Below are positions 16,396 to 24,608 of a DNA stretch of 50,635 nt, in pieces (position 1 is the first letter of the stretch; every line of letters starts with the position of its first letter). Location of the stretch: IMG/VR virus record IMGVR_UViG_3300013137_002980, positions 1 to 50,635 of that record. The stretch is one strand, 5' to 3'. The translations under genes were made by a program, and so were the position numbers. Under the pieces are notes generated by a model. The model made no database searches. It was not told where the DNA came from and saw only the letters and a list, made by a program, of their open reading frames with translations. Origin of the DNA: a virus.

Positions 16396-16796
16396 TATTC
16401 GCTCCAAAATCTTAGCGTTAAACGCATCATTTCATCTGAACTGGTCGCTGGTGAACCCCACACGCTGACCGCTTCCAGTGCCGTATCTTGGTGATTGAAA
16501 ATCACATCAAATTGCCGATTGTCATGTGGCCATTCAAACTGCAAGCGAAATTTCTCGCTTAAAGCTGACCATTCCTGCAGCTTGCGCACATCACTTAACT
16601 TCGCCCAACCACGGTTGCTATCAGGTGTTAAAGTGATAGGTCGGGCACCGACTTTGATGCCTTCTTGAATAATAGCCGCGCCACTAATGGCACGTTCCAC
16701 GGTTTGCTCTTTAGGCTTCCATTCAAATTCGTCAGACCATAAAAAACCGTCTTCTAATGAGACGGTTTCGGATGTTGCTAAGCGTATTAATTTCAT
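16395..16796 (-). CDS. Minor tail protein (distal tail region)
   Basis: 133 residues from the ATG at 16796, which overlaps the stop of the tape measure gene (TGATG). Features include a central WAKLSDVRKLQEWSALSEKF helix and beta strands FDVIFNHQDTALEAVSV and RLTLRFWSE. Its place right after the tape measure and its size suggest a distal tail or tape-measure-associated adaptor. Confidence 0.65.
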   Translation of the reverse strand: MKLIRLATSETVSLEDGFLWSDEFEWKPKEQTVERAISGAAIIQEGIKVGARPITLTPDSNRGWAKLSDVRKLQEWSALSEKFRLQFEWPHDNRQFDVIFNHQDTALEAVSVWGSPATSSDEMMRLTLRFWSE

Positions 16797-19700
16797 CACA
16801 TTGCCTTTTTCAGCATTTCAAATTCACGCAAGATGCTTTCCATCATGTCTCCATCTTCCTGTGAGCCTTGCATTTCAAAGCGTTTGCCGCCTGATACAAA
16901 CTCAAAGCGCACGTTTTTGGTTGGTGTGGTTTCAACATCACGGAAGTTTGGTTGAGGGATACTTGGTGCATAGTCATTCACCTTTGGTACGCTGCCAGTG
17001 CTTCTAACATCAAGATTACGAAGTAATTCATTAATCTTGTTGGTACCGTGTTGCGTGGTCAGACCTTTTGCTGCGGCGTTATTAAACTCCTGCTCAATGA
17101 GCTTATTCATTGCCAGGTTGCCGCCTTTACCGTATGCGGCAAATTTAGCATCACGGTCCGCACTCAAGCCTTGGGACCAAATAGACCCGGCCAGTTTTTT
17201 GGCCTCGGAATCGCTATACCCCATGCTCTTGATCTGGGCAATGACATCATTTTTAGAATATGACTCATAGCCTGAAATAGCAGCGCTTAGGCCTTCGCCT
17301 TGGCGTTTCATTTCAGCATCCCATTTTCTGGCTGACTCTTCAACGGCCTTATTCCACGTTTGTTGAGCAGCGTTGGCTTCATCACGTGCAATTTTGCCAG
17401 CTTCACGATAACCATCACCAATACGGCGGGCAGAATCTCGGACACGGTGGTTTGCTTCGGTCAAGTCATCCATGGCTTTGACTGAGGCTTTACCGGTGTC
17501 GTCGATTTCAACACGAAGCCCATGTGCTGCCGCCTTGGACTGGACTAATGCAATTTGAGCCTTGTCACCAGATGCAATGGCTGCATTCAGCATGGTTGTG
17601 TAGGCTTTTTGAATACCCTCTGCTGTCGCCTGGCCACTTTGAGATACCACTTCAAAGTTTCTTTGAGCTACAACAGCCGCCTCTGCTAATTGGTCTTTGG
17701 TCTTGATTCCTAGAGCATTAAAAGCCGCAATAGCCGGGTTTAATGCAGCTGGTAGATCAGCTCCCTTTTTCTCAATCAGGCTTAGGCCGAGCGCTACTTG
17801 CTCACCAGTAATTAACCCTTGTCTCTCAAGCTCGATTAACTTGCTTTTTGCATAATCAAGCTCTGCTCTGGTTTGCGCAGTATCAATGGCTTTGTTTAGA
17901 TTGCTTGATAGCGCAAGCCCTGTATCAATTCCTTGTGCCTTGTACTCATCCAATTTGTCTATAACAACTTGGACATTGTTTGCAGCGGATTGAAATGAAC
18001 TCGAAAACTTACCCTGAAGATGTTCTGTGCTTAGTCCGGTGCGTTCCAGTGCGGCACGCATTACAGCCTCTGTCACGGCGGCCGATTTTTCAGCCTCCTT
18101 TGCAGTGCCAGCAAAAGCTGCCCGGGCATTGGTTTCGAAGACGACCAGATCCTTACCATCAAGCGCCTGCCCCAGACTGAGTTGCAACTCTTCAGCAGTT
18201 ATCTCGCCTTGTTCTTTAAGCAGAATTAAAGAGGTTACTGCATCATTGATGCCTTTCGTAGAGTCAAACTGCATGGCCTTGGTGATTTTATCCAATGCCT
18301 CTTTGGTTGGCTCACCTTTTTCAATAAGCTCATCAAACTGCTCGACAAGATTTTTAGCTTCTTCTGTCAGCTGATAAGTTTTGTCACGGCTCTTTTCTGC
18401 TGCAGCCGCAATCTCAGCTTTGGATTCAGCTACCACTTTTGCCCGAGCAATATCTAACTGCTCCTGACGCTCAAGTTTTTCAAGCGCTTCACCATAACCC
18501 ATGGCTTTGGCAGCAGCTTCACCCATCCAGGTGCCAAGTGGCTCAAGCATGCCATACGCAGCCGCCCCCACAACACCCAATGAAGTGATTGCAATGCCCA
18601 GAGTGCCCAATCGACCAACCAGCGTCATAATGCCGCCATCCGCCGCTTTGGTTGATGCTGTTACGGCATTGGAGCTCGTTGCCAATTGCCCTTTAGCTGC
18701 GGCCGCTGTGCGTGTGGCATTTGCATTGGCAATCTGCGCCTGCGTATTAGCAACAACTGCTGATGTTTCCTGAGTGATTGCGGTAGAAGCCGCCTGAATG
18801 TTTCGTGCTTTGTCCAAAAACATTAAGCCAATATTCAGTGCCTTATAGGCAACAAAAGCTTGGCCAGCCAGCATCAGAGTTGAAACAATCGAATCGAGGT
18901 TTTCGGCCACAAACTTGATTGCAGAAGCAACTTTTGAACTTGCTCCAGTTGCAGCATCCGCCTCACCAATGTACATGGTCCATGCGGTTTTCAAGTTCTC
19001 AATAGATGCGCCAATCGTTGCTGGGAACTTATCAAACTCGGAACTGATTCGCTCACTCTGACTTAAAAGCGCCTGTGTAACAACCTCGGTTGTAAGTTTG
19101 CCTTCACCTGCCATTTCTCGCAGTTTGCCAGTGGTTACATCCAGCCCATCAGCTAATGCCTGAGCCAAACGTGGTGACTGCTCCATCATTGAGTTAAATT
19201 CATCACCACGCAAAACACCTGAACCTAAAGCTTGGTTAAGCTGTGTGATTGCTGCTTCGTTTGATGCTGCTGATCCGCCACCAACCTGAATTGCTTTGTT
19301 AATAGTTTCAGTTAGTGCTAAAGCTTGCTCTTGTGGCCATTTCATTTCCTGCCCGATTTTGGTTAATCGTGCATATAGCTCGCCTGTCGCCTCAAGGTTT
19401 GAGTTGGTTGCGATTGCGACGTTTTTAACATCGTCCATGGCTTTTTCTAGGTTGCCATGTTCGCCAATCGCAATACTAAGGCGACCAGATAGGTTTTTAT
19501 AAGCATCTGCGGTCTGTGCAATTTCACTTGCCGTTACACCAATGCCGAGCGCAGCCAAAGCGCCAGTAAGCGCATTAAAACCTGTTCTTAATCCCTGTAA
19601 CTCACCAGATACGCCTTTAGCTGCCTGTTCTGTTTGGCTTAATTCCTGACTGGTTGTTTCAAGCTCTTTATCAAGCTGTTTTACTTGTTGCGCTGTTTCT

Positions 19701-19885
19701 TGTGACTGTGTACCAAGTTTATCAATCTCTTTTGTAGCGCCTTCTGTGCTGCCTGTAACCGATGCTGCACCATCCCTTAATACCGCAAACGCTTCCTTTG
19801 CAGCTTTTTCGGATTGGTGCATATTGCTAACAAAGCCTTTGGTATCGGCTTCCATTACCAACTTGAAAGTTAAATTTTTTGCCAT
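16796..19885 (-). CDS. Tail tape measure protein
   Basis: 1029 residues. The N-terminus is a tape-measure domain (MAKNLTFKLVMEADTKGF...SEKAAKEAF) followed by long Ala/Glu/Gln coiled coils (60-95), the conserved segment ALPQLNQALGSGVLRGDEFNSMMEQ-type block (about 205-240) and a hydrophobic stretch (about 415-445, IMTLVGRLGTLGIAITSLGVVGAAAYG). The length would correspond to a tail of roughly 150 nm at about 1.5 angstrom per residue. It is the longest gene in the window and lies between tail assembly and tip genes, as in siphophages. Confidence 0.92.
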   Translation of the reverse strand: MAKNLTFKLVMEADTKGFVSNMHQSEKAAKEAFAVLRDGAASVTGSTEGATKEIDKLGTQSQETAQQVKQLDKELETTSQELSQTEQAAKGVSGELQGLRTGFNALTGALAALGIGVTASEIAQTADAYKNLSGRLSIAIGEHGNLEKAMDDVKNVAIATNSNLEATGELYARLTKIGQEMKWPQEQALALTETINKAIQVGGGSAASNEAAITQLNQALGSGVLRGDEFNSMMEQSPRLAQALADGLDVTTGKLREMAGEGKLTTEVVTQALLSQSERISSEFDKFPATIGASIENLKTAWTMYIGEADAATGASSKVASAIKFVAENLDSIVSTLMLAGQAFVAYKALNIGLMFLDKARNIQAASTAITQETSAVVANTQAQIANANATRTAAAAKGQLATSSNAVTASTKAADGGIMTLVGRLGTLGIAITSLGVVGAAAYGMLEPLGTWMGEAAAKAMGYGEALEKLERQEQLDIARAKVVAESKAEIAAAAEKSRDKTYQLTEEAKNLVEQFDELIEKGEPTKEALDKITKAMQFDSTKGINDAVTSLILLKEQGEITAEELQLSLGQALDGKDLVVFETNARAAFAGTAKEAEKSAAVTEAVMRAALERTGLSTEHLQGKFSSSFQSAANNVQVVIDKLDEYKAQGIDTGLALSSNLNKAIDTAQTRAELDYAKSKLIELERQGLITGEQVALGLSLIEKKGADLPAALNPAIAAFNALGIKTKDQLAEAAVVAQRNFEVVSQSGQATAEGIQKAYTTMLNAAIASGDKAQIALVQSKAAAHGLRVEIDDTGKASVKAMDDLTEANHRVRDSARRIGDGYREAGKIARDEANAAQQTWNKAVEESARKWDAEMKRQGEGLSAAISGYESYSKNDVIAQIKSMGYSDSEAKKLAGSIWSQGLSADRDAKFAAYGKGGNLAMNKLIEQEFNNAAAKGLTTQHGTNKINELLRNLDVRSTGSVPKVNDYAPSIPQPNFRDVETTPTKNVRFEFVSGGKRFEMQGSQEDGDMMESILREFEMLKKAM

Positions 19886-19908
19886 ACCAACCTCAAATTT
19901 TGGGCATT

Positions 19909-19930
19909 AAAAAACCCACCGAAGTGGGTT
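19909..19930 (-). terminator. Terminator upstream of the tape measure gene
   Basis: On the minus strand, AACCCAC-TTCG-GTGGGTT followed by T. It ends the unit containing the small membrane protein at 19945. Confidence 0.8.
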
Positions 19931-19944
19931 ATGTTTTGATTGAA

Positions 19945-20505
19945 TCAACTCAATACAGCGCAACTCTTTTTTTCCGATTCAGCCAATTCAAGTTGCTTTC
20001 TATAATCAATCATTTTTGTGGCTGCCTCCAACTCATGCTCACTCCCACGCATAAAGGTTAGGTATGCATCAATATTGGTGGTCATAGCATCCACGTATAA
20101 AAGGCGTGTTGACTCAGCGCAGCCTTGATATTTTTTTGATGATATATTTCGCTTAATTTCCTGCATTTTTGCTACTGGCTGGGATAGTGTAATTCTGCTC
20201 GTTGCTCCTGCAACTGTTGCAGCATCTGTCCACTCTAAAATGATTTTATTAAGCTCACTCGCTTGCTGAGGTGTAACTTCAGGGTTTTCAGTTAGCTTTG
20301 CATCAACCACCTGTTGAATGGTTTCTTTTTTAATCGCAGTACCACCAAGTTGTTTATCTAATTCTGCGGCGCGCTCAGATTCTAATTTTTGTTGATGCGC
20401 AATTTCAGCCTGCTTCAATCTCTCTGCATCAGCTTTATTGCTCTTATCCATGAAGTAAAATGCACCAAGAACGATAACCAGAGCGCCGATCAATAGATAT
20501 TTCAT
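19945..20505 (-). CDS. Membrane-anchored helical protein of unknown function
   Basis: 186 residues with one N-terminal membrane anchor (MKYLLIGALVIVLGAFYFMD) and a long charged helical region (25-60) facing the periplasm or cytoplasm. Two late Cys residues (KYQGCAE, KKSCAVLS) are present. GGTGGGG serves as ribosome site. It interrupts the tail genes and is followed by its own terminator, typical of a moron. Superinfection exclusion is one possibility. Confidence 0.65.
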   Translation of the reverse strand: MKYLLIGALVIVLGAFYFMDKSNKADAERLKQAEIAHQQKLESERAAELDKQLGGTAIKKETIQQVVDAKLTENPEVTPQQASELNKIILEWTDAATVAGATSRITLSQPVAKMQEIKRNISSKKYQGCAESTRLLYVDAMTTNIDAYLTFMRGSEHELEAATKMIDYRKQLELAESEKKSCAVLS

Positions 20506-20559
20506 ACCCCACCGTTTATTTAATATTTTTCAGTATATTAATAAATTCTGTGACATGAA

Positions 20560-21120
20560 TCACTGTATATTTAGCTCTTTTCTAAACTTGTCAAAACCCT
20601 TTTTATCTGAATGTTGTGCAGCACGCACGGCGGTAGCACTTAAGCTAACATCATTCATATAATTCTTTCGACCAGCTTTCAGATAAGCCTGAAACGCCCC
20701 ATAGGACATATTCATAATATCCTCATGCCGATGGCCCAGACTGATTAAGAATTGAAATGAATCAAACCAGCTGGCGTCAGGATCGGCCTTGCCTTTAGGC
20801 TTTGGTTCCACCTTAAGGCCTGCGCTGTTCACACTCACAATGGTACGCAGCAGCTTAATAAGTTCTGGCTGATCAACCGCCAGTTTCTTCAACTGATCCG
20901 CGTCAATCGAAGTCACCAACAGGCACATTTTAAAAACATCTACCGGATGAGCTAAAAACAGCTGTGTTAAAACTTCATCTGAATGATCTTTCTTATCTAA
21001 AAACACTTTGATTTGTGCAGTACAGCCAAGCCATTGATCATAGTTTTTCACCTGAATCTGGCGAACTTCAATATCACCAAGCCGAATGCTGCGATTATCT
21101 GCTATAAAAAAATCATTCAT
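20560..21120 (-). CDS. Putative tail assembly chaperone
   Basis: 186 residues. The position between tail tube and tape measure and the segment SWFDSFQFLISLGHRHEDIMNMSYGAFQAYLKA, with a basic C-terminus, fit tail assembly proteins of Mu-like and siphovirus type (DUF6246-like). No slippery site leading into a second frame is obvious, and the next gene encodes a membrane protein, so a frameshifted product as in lambda G/GT is not supported. Confidence 0.6.
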   Translation of the reverse strand: MNDFFIADNRSIRLGDIEVRQIQVKNYDQWLGCTAQIKVFLDKKDHSDEVLTQLFLAHPVDVFKMCLLVTSIDADQLKKLAVDQPELIKLLRTIVSVNSAGLKVEPKPKGKADPDASWFDSFQFLISLGHRHEDIMNMSYGAFQAYLKAGRKNYMNDVSLSATAVRAAQHSDKKGFDKFRKELNIQ

Positions 21121-21131
21121 GATGGAGTCTC

Positions 21132-21153
21132 AAAAAAGCCACCCGAAGGTGGC
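21132..21153 (-). terminator. Terminator after the Rha-like gene
   Basis: On the minus strand GCCACC-TTCG-GGTGGC is followed by six T, the same stem as at 258-280. Confidence 0.85.
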
Positions 21154-21161
21154 GTTGGTTT

Positions 21162-21698
21162 TTAGTCAAATAAGCATGGTTGAATCTGCCGATCCACGTT
21201 TGCAATTGCAGCGGTTAAGCAATCACGTTGTTTTTTCCAAACCGATAACCCTTTTCCGCATGCGCTTGCTATTTCTTTTTCACATTCAAGTTTTGCGCTT
21301 AATGTTTCACGCTCCCGAATAAGAGAGAAATAATCGGTTTGCAATAAGGTGCGAGCCTCAAAAAATGCCTTAACAAGCGCCTTTTTGAAATCAATAACCT
21401 TTGGACTGTTCCGCATTAAAGTCATTAAAAAATATGATTGCTGCTCATTCAAGACTGCGTATCGAGTGTGGCGACCTCTTGTTGATTCGCGTTCTGAATT
21501 CGCCATTTCAAATGCGGAATTCAAAGTTTCAAATTTAACGCGCCCAAACTCCTGAATATCAGGGAGGTAAGTGCGGACCAATTGAATTACTGTTTTATGG
21601 GTTAATCCTAATCCAACCGCTATCTGTAGCGTTGTTGTGGTTGGCTCGCCTTTTTGCACATCCACCAGTTTGATTACTGGATTAAATTTAGCATTCAT
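21162..21698 (-). CDS. Rha family regulatory protein (moron in the tail operon)
   Basis: About 178 residues from the ATG at 21698, which has AGGAG upstream; a longer frame to 21752 lacks a ribosome site. The Rha pattern is clear: LQIAVGLGLTHKTVIQLVR, then GRHTRYAVLNEQQSYFLMTL and VIDFKKALVKAFFEAR. Rha (from phage phi-80) interferes with growth in some hosts lacking IHF and is thought to be a DNA-binding regulator. Here it is flanked by terminators on both sides within the late operon, so it is probably an inserted unit. Confidence 0.85.
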   Translation of the reverse strand: MNAKFNPVIKLVDVQKGEPTTTTLQIAVGLGLTHKTVIQLVRTYLPDIQEFGRVKFETLNSAFEMANSERESTRGRHTRYAVLNEQQSYFLMTLMRNSPKVIDFKKALVKAFFEARTLLQTDYFSLIRERETLSAKLECEKEIASACGKGLSVWKKQRDCLTAAIANVDRQIQPCLFD

Positions 21699-21761
21699 AA
21701 TTAACTCCTTTGAGTTGTGTTGAGCCTGAATGCAGAATGCAAATACAAACAAACAGGCATT

Positions 21762-21789
21762 AAAAAAGCCGACTTGTTAGGCCGGCTTT
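21762..21789. terminator. Bidirectional terminator before the Rha-like gene
   Basis: AAAGCCG (21765-21771) pairs with CGGCTTT (21783-21789), with A-run to the left and T to the right, so it may work on both strands. It isolates the Rha-like gene from the tail tube gene. Confidence 0.7.
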
Positions 21790-21885
21790 GCTTTAAAAAT
21801 ATAGATTCTTGTCAATAGGTTGGTAAATCACTTTGAGTTGTAAAAACCCCTTAATACAATTCAAAGTAATCTAAAAAACAGGCAC

Positions 21886-21906
21886 AAAAAAAGACGCCTA
21901 TGCGTC
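21886..21906 (-). terminator. Terminator after the tail tube gene
   Basis: On the minus strand GACGC-ATAG-GCGTC is followed by seven T. It lies just after the tail tube stop codon at 21936. Confidence 0.85.
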
Positions 21907-21935
21907 GTGGAGTTTTCTTGTGCCTGTAATGTGTC

Positions 21936-22697
21936 TTACGGCGTAACAGCTGCCGGAATAATGACGATATGGCCATACAATCCAAGCTCTGGATCGCTCT
22001 GCTTCGTAATATCAGAAAGCGCCTGGCCAGAGATTGCATATTGACCCAGTTCTTCATGGATTAATGGGAATGTGGTTTCCGGTGACTTCTTAGTACGCCA
22101 TAAGCGAACCGCCATGTGTTCACCATTGGCCGTATTGATACCCTTGAAGAATAGCTCGTACTCTTCACTGAAGTTCGACGCCAGCGTGGTATGTGACACC
22201 GCACCATTGGTATAAGACGCTAGGATCGGCATCGTCAGGCCTGCCACATCGTTAAATGTAACCGTACCAAACTTAGCATCGAGCGTGTACTGGTCTTCAG
22301 TCAGCGTAACCGGTGTGCCGACAGTAGAGTCTTTGAAAGTCACAGCGGAAAGGTTGTAGCCATCGAGTTTGATTTCTTCACCAGCAGCCACGGTGCCCAG
22401 TGAAACATCGGTGACAACTTCCGAAGCAACGTCTGTATTGGTACCAGAAACAATGTATTCCAGATTTTCTTTGTTCACCTCTTCCAGCTGGCCAGAGAAG
22501 TTAACTGAAGTGGTCTGCACCATCGTAAAGTCGGTCGTACGCATTCCAGACTTTGATTCAGTATGCTCCAGCACATCTGCACCAATTTCCAGTTCAAACT
22601 CTGGCACGTTGCCGATGTGGCGCATAGCACCTGCCACGCCCGCTGTAATTTTGGCTAAGTAAAACTTACCCTGGAGTGAAATATAATTTGTGCTCAT
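21936..22697 (-). CDS. Major tail tube protein
   Basis: 253 residues, beta-rich, with the order and size of siphophage tube subunits: NYISLQGKFYLAKI at the start, FELEIGADVLEHTESKSGMRTTDF, a middle domain and the C-terminal ELFFKGINTANGEHMAVRLWR. It starts with TAATG overlap to the small gene upstream, and a strong terminator follows. It forms the tail tube around the tape measure. Confidence 0.8.
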   Translation of the reverse strand: MSTNYISLQGKFYLAKITAGVAGAMRHIGNVPEFELEIGADVLEHTESKSGMRTTDFTMVQTTSVNFSGQLEEVNKENLEYIVSGTNTDVASEVVTDVSLGTVAAGEEIKLDGYNLSAVTFKDSTVGTPVTLTEDQYTLDAKFGTVTFNDVAGLTMPILASYTNGAVSHTTLASNFSEEYELFFKGINTANGEHMAVRLWRTKKSPETTFPLIHEELGQYAISGQALSDITKQSDPELGLYGHIVIIPAAVTP

Positions 22698-22867
22698 TAC
22701 TTAGTATCCCCTGCAGATGCCTTTTTAGCTGTAACAGCCGTAGTTTTCACTTCTTCAATGACACCTTTGGCCAGTAATTCCTTAATCTGGGCATCAGCCA
22801 GACCGCCTACAATATCGCCTTCTTGGAAGCGACCGACCGGCTTTAATGCTTTGTATTGTTTTGCCAT
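22697..22867 (-). CDS. Small head-tail region protein (56 residues)
   Basis: A 57-codon gene starting MAKQYKALKPVGRFQEGD and ending at a stop overlapping the tail tube start. Its core (PVGRFQEGDIVGG...IKELLAKGVIEEV) matches the N-terminus of the protein encoded at 24239-24598 (SIGHFRPGQEIEG...LQALLASGAIEEY), so the two are paralogous domains. GGAGCCAGTC upstream gives a ribosome site. Function unknown; probably a virion assembly protein. Confidence 0.75.
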   Translation of the reverse strand: MAKQYKALKPVGRFQEGDIVGGLADAQIKELLAKGVIEEVKTTAVTAKKASAGDTK

Positions 22868-22876
22868 GACTGGCTC

Positions 22877-23299
22877 CTAAATGAATTTTTGTGATTCAAA
22901 AATAATCGTGATGTATGCAAAGCCTGGACTATACCCATCCCGAACCGAAATCATTTCTAGTGCCGTTCGTGATGCCTGAGGCTGCCAGCCGGAAAGTAAT
23001 TGAATGACCTTCTCGGTTAACAACCCAGCTTCATCACTCACCGCTCGGCCATCAGTCATCTGAGATTGAGCATTACGACATGCCACCGTGACCGCCCATT
23101 GCTGACCGATCTGATTAATACTTCCACGACCTGCACTGGCTTTCTTGTCGATACGGACAAAATTGACGTGTGCTGACGGCGTAACCTGCGACATCTCGGT
23201 TACGCTGACTGAGTTTAACGGCGTATAGATCTTTAGAAGTTCTGGAATTTCTTTCAGCTTTTCTGCAATCTCATCACGCACCGCGAAGAAGGTGCTCAT
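22877..23299 (-). CDS. Minor tail protein / tail terminator-like (Mu gp37-like)
   Basis: 140 residues. FFAVRDEIAEKLKEIPELLKIY at the start and the later beta block with ISVRDGYSPGFAYITIIFE fit Mu Gp37/DUF1834-type tail completion proteins. It overlaps its neighbour by 26 bp and precedes the tail tube gene, the usual site of the tail terminator. Confidence 0.65.
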   Translation of the reverse strand: MSTFFAVRDEIAEKLKEIPELLKIYTPLNSVSVTEMSQVTPSAHVNFVRIDKKASAGRGSINQIGQQWAVTVACRNAQSQMTDGRAVSDEAGLLTEKVIQLLSGWQPQASRTALEMISVRDGYSPGFAYITIIFESQKFI

Positions 23300-23771
23300 C
23301 TATAAAACTCCCGACAATATCTAAAACCATGGCTTCATCTTCTGCATCAAGACCGAGTTGAGTCCGAGGCGGTAAAATCGACTGCTTAACTTTCCGATAT
23401 TGACCACCCACTGCAAAAGTAATGTATTGGCCATTCTTAGGTAGGATTGTTGCGCCGTAATGCAGATGCGGTGCGTACGCAACATCAGTGCCCACTTCCA
23501 CACCACTTGAAAGTACATTGTGTGTGTAGGAATTCATTAGACGGCCAGTATCACGCAGCGTCTCGCCACCTTGCATGCGTGCACGCCATGAAATCTTCCA
23601 CGGGTTTCCATCTACGCCAGTACCAGTTAGAAACCGATGCTGAATACTGTTGACCAGCCCAGCACCAATCTCATCAAACAGCTGGTTCTTTAAAGAATCA
23701 AAGTTTCCTAATTGCTTAAGTACTGCTTCAATCGGTGAACTATCTGCCTGAATGGTTATTGCAAAAGCCAT
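23274..23771 (-). CDS. Virion morphogenesis protein (Mu gpG / tail completion)
   Basis: 165 residues from the ATG at 23771 with GAGGTG upstream. The pattern HRFLTGTGVDGNPWKISWRAR, ETLRDTGRLMNSYTH and VGTDVAYAPHLHYGATI is diagnostic for the phage virion morphogenesis family (PF05069, Mu gpG/P2 gpS). These proteins complete the tail or its joining to the head. Confidence 0.88.
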   Translation of the reverse strand: MAFAITIQADSSPIEAVLKQLGNFDSLKNQLFDEIGAGLVNSIQHRFLTGTGVDGNPWKISWRARMQGGETLRDTGRLMNSYTHNVLSSGVEVGTDVAYAPHLHYGATILPKNGQYITFAVGGQYRKVKQSILPPRTQLGLDAEDEAMVLDIVGSFIDEHLLRGA

Positions 23772-23778
23772 AAGCACC

Positions 23779-24231
23779 TCACTTCAAGCTAGGCATCTGG
23801 TCCAAGATAGAATCTCCAAATACACCACCGGTATATGAAGTACCGACTGGCGCCGTTGAAGGTCGTCCTTTAGGTTGGTCATCCACGATCTGGTTTGTTT
23901 CAGGTAACTGAATCTGCAAATGTGCTTTGTTATCAGCCACACGCTTTAAGAATGCAATTGCATCTTCATAGCGTTTTCGCACCTCATCGGTTGGCTGCTC
24001 AAAATGAAGGCGGTAGCGTGCAATATCACACGCCATACGCTTTAAATTGCTCGGCACATTGGGAAGCGGCAAAGGATAACGACCACCGATATGACCGTTA
24101 ATCTCCTCCATTGCATCCTGGATTGCATCATTAATTGCTTGAGAACCTTTTGCTGCATCTTCATACATCAATTTCAGGTTCTCAATTGAAGCCCCAAATC
24201 GTGCGACCAAATCTGCTTCAGTCGCATACAT
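23779..24231 (-). CDS. Head-tail connector protein, DUF1320 (Mu gp36-like)
   Basis: 150 residues. It begins YATEADLVARFG and contains INDAIQDAMEEINGHIGGRYPLPLP, the signature of the DUF1320/gp36 family of head-completion adaptors. A flexible Pro/Gly C-terminus follows. It lies between capsid and tail completion genes, as expected. Confidence 0.88.
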   Translation of the reverse strand: MYATEADLVARFGASIENLKLMYEDAAKGSQAINDAIQDAMEEINGHIGGRYPLPLPNVPSNLKRMACDIARYRLHFEQPTDEVRKRYEDAIAFLKRVADNKAHLQIQLPETNQIVDDQPKGRPSTAPVGTSYTGGVFGDSILDQMPSLK

Positions 24232-24238
24232 AAATCAC

Positions 24239-24598
24239 CTACTTGGCATCGTCAGCAGGTTTTGAGTCTGCTTTAGGTTTTGCAGCAGACTTCACCTTTT
24301 CCAGTTCAGCCACCTTGGCTTTGAGCTCAGCAATTTCTTGCTCAGCTTTAGCCTTGTCTGCAACTGCTGCCTGATTGGCTTTAGTTAAGGCTTCATTGGC
24401 TGCTGTTAGCCCAGCTTTGGCTTTTTCAAGTTCAGCTAAACGTGCAGCGGTACCATCTGCCTTAGGTTCTTCCGGCTCTTGATATTCTTCAATAGCCCCA
24501 GATGCTAAAAGGGCCTGAAGATGTTTAGCTTCAAGCCCCTCGATTTCCTGACCAGGACGAAAGTGCCCAATCGACTGTTTGGCAATGTACTTTGGCAT
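24239..24598 (-). CDS. Head-region protein with coiled coil
   Basis: 119 residues from the ATG at 24598 with AGGAG upstream. An N-terminal domain (KYIAKQSIGHFRPGQEIEG, to about residue 40) is followed by an Ala/Lys/Glu coiled coil (about 55-119). The N-terminal domain is paralogous to the 56-residue protein encoded at 22697. Located just after the major capsid gene; role unknown. Confidence 0.7.
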   Translation of the reverse strand: MPKYIAKQSIGHFRPGQEIEGLEAKHLQALLASGAIEEYQEPEEPKADGTAARLAELEKAKAGLTAANEALTKANQAAVADKAKAEQEIAELKAKVAELEKVKSAAKPKADSKPADDAK

Positions 24599-24608
24599 TT
24601 GATTCTCC

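Noticed and set aside
20560-21120. Programmed frameshift in the tail assembly gene
   Set aside because: No slippery heptamer with a continuing second frame could be identified; the next gene encodes a separate membrane protein.
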